From the NCBI GenBank assembly GCA_036490475.1, contig DASXDT010000006.1, positions 1,116,001 through 1,180,000 of the forward strand: a DNA stretch of 64,000 nt, given 5' to 3'. The DNA comes from Candidatus Tumulicola sp. (lineage in GTDB: Bacteria > Vulcanimicrobiota > Vulcanimicrobiia > Vulcanimicrobiales > Vulcanimicrobiaceae). Position 1 is the stretch's first letter; every line of letters begins with the position of its first letter. Positions 60,595-64,000 of this stretch are shown here, in pieces. Both the position numbers and the translations under genes were made by a program. The notes below the pieces were generated by a model, which saw only the letters and a list, made by a program, of their open reading frames with translations, did not search any database and was not told the DNA's origin.

Positions 60595-61502
60595 GAAGCG
60601 GCCGCCGTCGCTGCGCGCGAACGGGCGGCGTCGAGCGACGCGAAGACGGTGCCGACGACGAACGCGAGGAAGGTCAGTGCCGCGTTGACGGCGTGCGCCT
60701 CGCGCAAATCGGTAGGCAAGCGAAGTACGACATTTAACAAGCCGAGCAATACTTGCACGAGAACCAGCGTGACTCCGGTGCAAACCGCAACCCGCGTCTG
60801 CTTCGACGAGGAAACGGCCCACACGATTGCCAGCGATCCCGCTGCGAGGAGCAGCGTGGCGCCCGCCAGCCCGCGATGCAACATTTGTACGAACTGCCCG
60901 CTGCCGTAGACGATCACGTTACCGGCGCAGCCGGGAATGTCGAGGCACGCGAGGCCGGCACCGCTGGAACTGACGTACGCACCGACGCACATCGTGATGA
61001 ATGTTATTGCGGCGGTCGTACCGATGATCGCGCCGGGCGCGATTCCGGTCGACCGGCGGCTGCGCGCCGGGTCCGAATCGGCGGCCGAGGCGAAAATTGC
61101 TAGCGCCGAAAGCGCGGCGACGAACGCCATGGCCGTTCCCCAGTGGAGCACGACCGACATCGGACTGTTGAACAATTTGACGGTCGCGGCTCCGAGCAGC
61201 ACTTGAACGACGAAGAGAGCTGCTACCAACGTCATCGCAGGCACGATAAAGGCCGAGCGGCGACGTTCGCGCCACGCCACGACCAAGAGCGCGATGACCA
61301 GCGGCGTCACCGAGAAGGCCAGCAACCGGTGCGCCCATTCCCAGATCGTGCCGTCCGACAGCGACGGAATCAGACGTCCGTGACAGAGCGGCCAATCGGG
61401 ACAGGTTTCTCCCGCACCGTTGATGCGGGTCCAGCTTCCCAATACCACGGTTGCGAGCGCAACGAAATCGGCGGCCAGCGCCAAGCGACGCAAAGTCCTC
61501 AT
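60591..61502 (-). CDS. ctaA: Heme A synthase
   Basis: A 303-residue membrane protein with eight helices in two four-helix halves, oxidising heme O to heme A. The first-loop motif RINGAGETCPDWPLCHG (Cys34, Cys40) and the matching Cys pair in the second half (GLACLDIPGCAG) are typical of type with two cysteine pairs. Heme-binding His are in WEWAHRLLA, LHWGTAMAF, LHRGLAG and REAHAVNAA. It is the first gene of the ctaA-ctaB-MFS-57791 minus operon and lies about 5-9 kb from the oxidase genes it serves. Divergent from the PrcB-like lipoprotein. Confidence 0.93.
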   Translation of the reverse strand: MRTLRRLALAADFVALATVVLGSWTRINGAGETCPDWPLCHGRLIPSLSDGTIWEWAHRLLAFSVTPLVIALLVVAWRERRRSAFIVPAMTLVAALFVVQVLLGAATVKLFNSPMSVVLHWGTAMAFVAALSALAIFASAADSDPARSRRSTGIAPGAIIGTTAAITFITMCVGAYVSSSGAGLACLDIPGCAGNVIVYGSGQFVQMLHRGLAGATLLLAAGSLAIVWAVSSSKQTRVAVCTGVTLVLVQVLLGLLNVVLRLPTDLREAHAVNAALTFLAFVVGTVFASLDAARSRAATAAAS

Positions 61503-61574
61503 CAGCTCGTTTTAGCGTAATCCCTGTTTTCGCACGCGCACAATGACATTGGAGGCTTGTGAAAAGGCGCCTTT

Positions 61575-61582
61575 GGAGGGGG
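61575..61582 (+). promoter_or_regulatory. Ribosome-binding site fixing a GTG start
   Basis: GGAGGGGG lies eight bases before the GTG at 61591 and places the start just before the lipoprotein signal; the open frame begins at 61543 with a non-signal-like leader. Confidence 0.65.
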
Positions 61583-61590
61583 CGGTCGTC

Positions 61591-62046
61591 GTGAGCCGGG
61601 CGAAGGCGACCGCCGTGAGACGCTGGACGGCGCTGGTTGCGCTTTTGCTGCTGACCGGCTGCCGGGAGGTACGCGTCAATACGCTGGCGCAGGGGACCAC
61701 GACCGTTCCCGGAGCCGATCAAATCGTCATCGTCCGCAACACGGTCGACCTTGCTAAGGAGGGGTTGCACGCCCCAGTCCATTTTCGCGGCGAGTTCGGT
61801 GTGATTCTTCTCATGGGCCCGCACACGCGTACCGGTTACAAACAGATTATCGAATCGATCCGCGCCAACGATCAGCGGGTTCGGGTGGTGGCCTTCGAGC
61901 AGGAGCCTGGCGACGGCGGCGAATCCTCGCCCAGCTATCGTACGTACACTTTATGGATCGTTCCGAACCGCGTTTACCGGCGAGGCCTTCGCGTGGATGT
62001 GGTCACGCCCAGTGACCAGCCGATCGCAACTACTTACTTGCCATGA
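61591..62046 (+). CDS. Lipoprotein with PrcB-like C-terminal domain
   Basis: A 151-residue predicted lipoprotein starting at GTG, with signal WTALVALLLLTGC. The mature part of about 120 residues has the pattern of the PrcB C-terminal domain: a FGVILLMGPHTRTGYKQIIESI strand-turn (the family has G.....TGGY), RVRVVAFEQEPGDG and a YTLWIVPNRV strand. In spirochete dentilisin-like complexes PrcB is a chaperone-like subunit of a secreted protease; standalone proteins have unknown roles. Its stop is 24 bases before the GH130 gene. Divergent from ctaA. Confidence 0.6.
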   Translation: MSRAKATAVRRWTALVALLLLTGCREVRVNTLAQGTTTVPGADQIVIVRNTVDLAKEGLHAPVHFRGEFGVILLMGPHTRTGYKQIIESIRANDQRVRVVAFEQEPGDGGESSPSYRTYTLWIVPNRVYRRGLRVDVVTPSDQPIATTYLP

Positions 62047-62069
62047 GCTGAAGGGATAGCGCCGCGTCA

Positions 62070-63185
62070 ATGCGTTCGCCCGACAATCAATCCGAAACGA
62101 CGGCCGGCGCCGATCTCGATATCCGTATCGATCGGCTCGGCCCGGTACTCGAACCCGATGGAAGCCCGAACGAAGCCTGCGGAGTTCTCAATCCGGCCGC
62201 GACGCACGCTCCGGGCGGCGAGCTGCTTCTCTACCCACGTTGCGTGCAAGACGGTAACATCTCGCGCGTCGGCACGGTTCGTATCGCCGAACACGATAGG
62301 CGTTTCGACGTCCAGCGCTTAGACTACGCGCTCGTTCCGCAAGCCGAATATGAGCTGCGGCCGCAACCGGGCTACGGCTGCGAAGACCCGCGCGTCACGT
62401 TCGTACCCGTGCTCGACGCGTACATCATGGTGTACACCGCGTTTGGACCGAACGGTCCGCGCCTGGCGATCGCACAATCGAAGGATGCATACCATTGGGA
62501 ACGCATCGGCTTGCTGCATTTCGAAGGTGCGACCGGCGACGACAAGGACGGCGCGATGTTCCCAGAGCCGGTGCTGTCGCCGAGCGGCGTGCGCAGTTTG
62601 GCCGTCTACCATCGTCCAATGTTACATCTTTCGGCGGTCGACGGACGCGCCGCAATTCCGATGATCGAAGCGATGCCGTTCGAAGATCGTGAATCGATTT
62701 GCATCGGATACATTCCGCTCGATCCCGTGTTAGCCGATCGCACCAATATTCTCTGCATCGCCGAAACCTGTACGGTCATGTCGCCTGTGGCAGCGTGGGG
62801 TTCGATCAAGATCGGTGGAGGAACGCCGCCCGTAAAAACATCGCGCGGATGGCTGTCGCTGTACCATGGCGTCGACGTCGTCAACGGCCGATTGGGAACG
62901 CCGGTGCTGTCGTATAGCGCGGGCGTCGTGATCCACGATCTAGAGCGTCCCGATCGCATCGTCTATCGCTCACCCAAACCGGTGATCTCGCCGACCACCG
63001 AAGCCGAACGCGTCGGCGTGGTCGACAACGTCGTGTTCCCGACCGGATTAGTTCCACGCCTCGACATGGGCGACGACGTCTACGACGTGTATTATGGAAT
63101 GGGCGACTTCGCCGTCGGTGCGGCCCGGTTGTGGATCGCCGGCGTCACGGATTTCCCAGCACTTTCGAGCGTGAGCCGCGCATAG
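62070..63185 (+). CDS. Glycoside hydrolase family 130-like protein (phosphorylase family)
   Basis: A 371-residue five-blade beta-propeller protein. Family traits: NPAATHAPGGELLLYPRCV near the start, GCEDPRVTFVPVLDAYIMVYTAF (the GxEDPR motif with the acid Asp), LAIAQSKDAYHWERIGLL, the KDGAMFPEPVLSPSGVRSLAVYHRP region and GTPPVKTSRGWLSLYHGVDV. GH130 enzymes phosphorolyse or hydrolyse beta-mannosides; whether phosphate or water is used cannot be told here. No signal peptide, so cytoplasmic. It links to oligosaccharide use. Confidence 0.85.
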   Translation: MRSPDNQSETTAGADLDIRIDRLGPVLEPDGSPNEACGVLNPAATHAPGGELLLYPRCVQDGNISRVGTVRIAEHDRRFDVQRLDYALVPQAEYELRPQPGYGCEDPRVTFVPVLDAYIMVYTAFGPNGPRLAIAQSKDAYHWERIGLLHFEGATGDDKDGAMFPEPVLSPSGVRSLAVYHRPMLHLSAVDGRAAIPMIEAMPFEDRESICIGYIPLDPVLADRTNILCIAETCTVMSPVAAWGSIKIGGGTPPVKTSRGWLSLYHGVDVVNGRLGTPVLSYSAGVVIHDLERPDRIVYRSPKPVISPTTEAERVGVVDNVVFPTGLVPRLDMGDDVYDVYYGMGDFAVGAARLWIAGVTDFPALSSVSRA

Positions 63186-63213
63186 CCGGCCCCGCATCGT
63201 GCGGAGGACTTGA

Positions 63214-63708
63214 ATGAACGTATTCTCGCGTATGGTTCGCGGCAAGCTGGCCGGCTTGGCCGGAACGGCCGCGCTCGACGCCGTTACCTATCTCGATATG
63301 GCGATTCGAGGCCGCCCACCCAGCGAACTGCCCGACAAAATGGTTCGTACGCTTGCCGAACTCGCGGGATGCGCAGAATTTGCGAAGCCGGCTGAAGAGC
63401 TCGACAACAAGACCAAACAGCAACGCGCTGGGATTGCAGCCTTGTTAGGCTATGCCGACGGTGCCGGTTCGGGAGTGGTGTTCGGTCTGGCACGTCCGTA
63501 TGTTCGCGGCGTACCGTGTTTTTGGGCCGGTATCGGGCTGGCCGGATTGACGATGCTGCTCAGCGAGGGGCTTGCGGCGAAGCTGGGCCAAACCGATCCG
63601 TCGAGTTGGCCCGCTTCCGCTTGGATCGAAGACATCGTCCCGCGTTGCGTATATGGCTGGGTGACGTGTTACGTCTATGACCGGCTCGCGGGAAGCGACG
63701 ACGGCTAA
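63214..63708 (+). CDS. Hypothetical membrane-associated protein
   Basis: A 164-residue protein starting at ATG with a strong GGAGG seven bases upstream. It has a hydrophobic stretch near residues 10-25 (RGKLAGLAGTAALDAVTYL), a polar middle (LPDKMVRTLAELAGCAEFAKPAEELDNKTKQ) and two or three weaker hydrophobic segments (GIAALLGYADGAGSGVVFGLA, CFWAGIGLAGLTMLLSEGLAA). No family is named with confidence; layout resembles DUF1440/YagU-like proteins. It converges on the Lys-rich gene with a three-base overlap. Confidence 0.55.
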   Translation: MNVFSRMVRGKLAGLAGTAALDAVTYLDMAIRGRPPSELPDKMVRTLAELAGCAEFAKPAEELDNKTKQQRAGIAALLGYADGAGSGVVFGLARPYVRGVPCFWAGIGLAGLTMLLSEGLAAKLGQTDPSSWPASAWIEDIVPRCVYGWVTCYVYDRLAGSDDG

Positions 63709-64000
63709 GAGCGCTTCCGCGCAGTTTTCTTGCGCGTCGTCTTCTTGCGCGTAGCTTTCTTCTTGGCGGTTGTCCTTTTTGTGGCGGTCTTCTTTGCGGT
63801 GGTCTTCCTTGCGGCGCCCGTCGTTTTCTTGCGGCCGCCGGTCGATTTCTTACGCGTTGCCGTCTTTTTTCTAGTCGTTTTTTTGCGCGACGCAGTGCTC
63901 GCCTTTTTCCCGAGCTCGCTCCAGTGCGTCTCGGTCATCTCGACGCCATACTTTTTGGCGGCTCTCTTGATCTTCGCAAACGCGAGATCGCGTTCGGCAT
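63705..64000 (-). CDS. Lys/Thr/Ala-rich histone-H1-like protein, N-terminus cut by the window edge
   Basis: On the minus strand the frame is open from the last bases of the window, so the ATG at 63938 is likely internal. The upstream part reads AERDLAFAKIKRAAKKYGVEMTETHWSELGKK, resembling a small domain found at the end of DUF6582-like proteins (aaa..KIKAAAKRYGVEVSE..W). After it comes a tail of about 65 residues, nearly all Lys, Thr, Arg and Ala, in KKTTRKK/KKTAT repeats, like bacterial H1-type DNA-binding tails (AlgP, Hc1). Likely binds DNA or RNA nonspecifically. Lys repeats recall slippage-prone sequence. Confidence 0.65.
   Translation of the reverse strand, partial: AERDLAFAKIKRAAKKYGVEMTETHWSELGKKASTASRKKTTRKKTATRKKSTGGRKKTTGAARKTTAKKTATKRTTAKKKATRKKTTRKKTARKRS

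Noticed and set aside
1-64000. tRNA, rRNA or known riboswitch genes
   Set aside because: I saw no cloverleaf, no rRNA-like stretch and no aptamer core that I could recognise in the intergenic gaps, all of which are under 300 bases.

Overview
The window is a GC-rich, densely packed chromosomal stretch from a diderm, aerobic, heterotrophic bacterium. It carries TamB, an OmpH-like lipoprotein, many lipoprotein signal peptides and a caa3-type oxidase. About 60 protein genes are supported. There is no rRNA, tRNA, CRISPR array, insertion sequence or phage module, and no gene-free gap over 300 bases. Many joints inside operons are 1-base or 4-base stop/start overlaps, and GTG and TTG starts are common. 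The gene style (sedolisin-type secreted proteases, streptogramin-lyase-like propeller lipoproteins, FecR proteins) is compatible with Candidatus Eremiobacterota (WPS-2) or a neighbouring phylum. That placement is an inference; no phylogenetic marker was compared.

Layout. 0-2.6 kb: end of clpB, galM, then a small AT-richer patch with a DUF6438-like secreted protein and two tandem paralogous membrane proteins. 2.6-6.5 kb: typA, two glyoxalase-fold proteins and a secreted protein with a TTG start. 15.2-6.5 kb (minus): operon of a PDZ/7TM/GAF membrane protein, lysA, tamB and an OmpH-like lipoprotein. 15.2-23.3 kb: APC permease, a low-GC two-gene unit (DHH phosphoesterase plus membrane protein), a PF04185-type phosphoesterase, an MFS exporter, a GNAT, a Gre factor and a sirtuin. 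23.4-28.8 kb: a modular S53 protease, small secreted and membrane proteins, a FecR protein and an SDR. 28.8-37.5 kb: a tightly coupled operon of GH20 hexosaminidase, permease-PDZ fusion, M20 dipeptidase, secreted protein, methyltransferase and orphan HyuA. 37.5-45.9 kb: S51 peptidase coupled to a two-propeller lipoprotein, amino-acid permease, another propeller lipoprotein, AI-2E permease, GNAT and two DUF4870 paralogues. 46-56.5 kb (all plus): FAD oxidoreductase, propeller lipoprotein, a three-gene membrane/HExxH-peptidase unit, amino-sugar kinase and nanE, then the caa3 oxidase operon. 56.6-64 kb: lipoprotein, the ctaA-ctaB-MFS operon, a PrcB-like lipoprotein, GH130 and a Lys-rich histone-like protein cut by the window edge.

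Working together: CtaA and CtaB make the heme A used by the oxidase about 4-9 kb away. TamB and the OmpH-like lipoprotein point to outer-membrane assembly. GH20, the sugar kinase, NanE, the M20 dipeptidase and the permease suggest scavenging or recycling of amino-sugar and peptide material. The best candidates for undescribed systems are the DHH plus membrane-protein pair (16.6-18.5 kb), the membrane/membrane-anchor/HExxH trio (48.4-50.7 kb) and the GH20-permease-PDZ-M20-HyuA operon. All three functional readings are inference.
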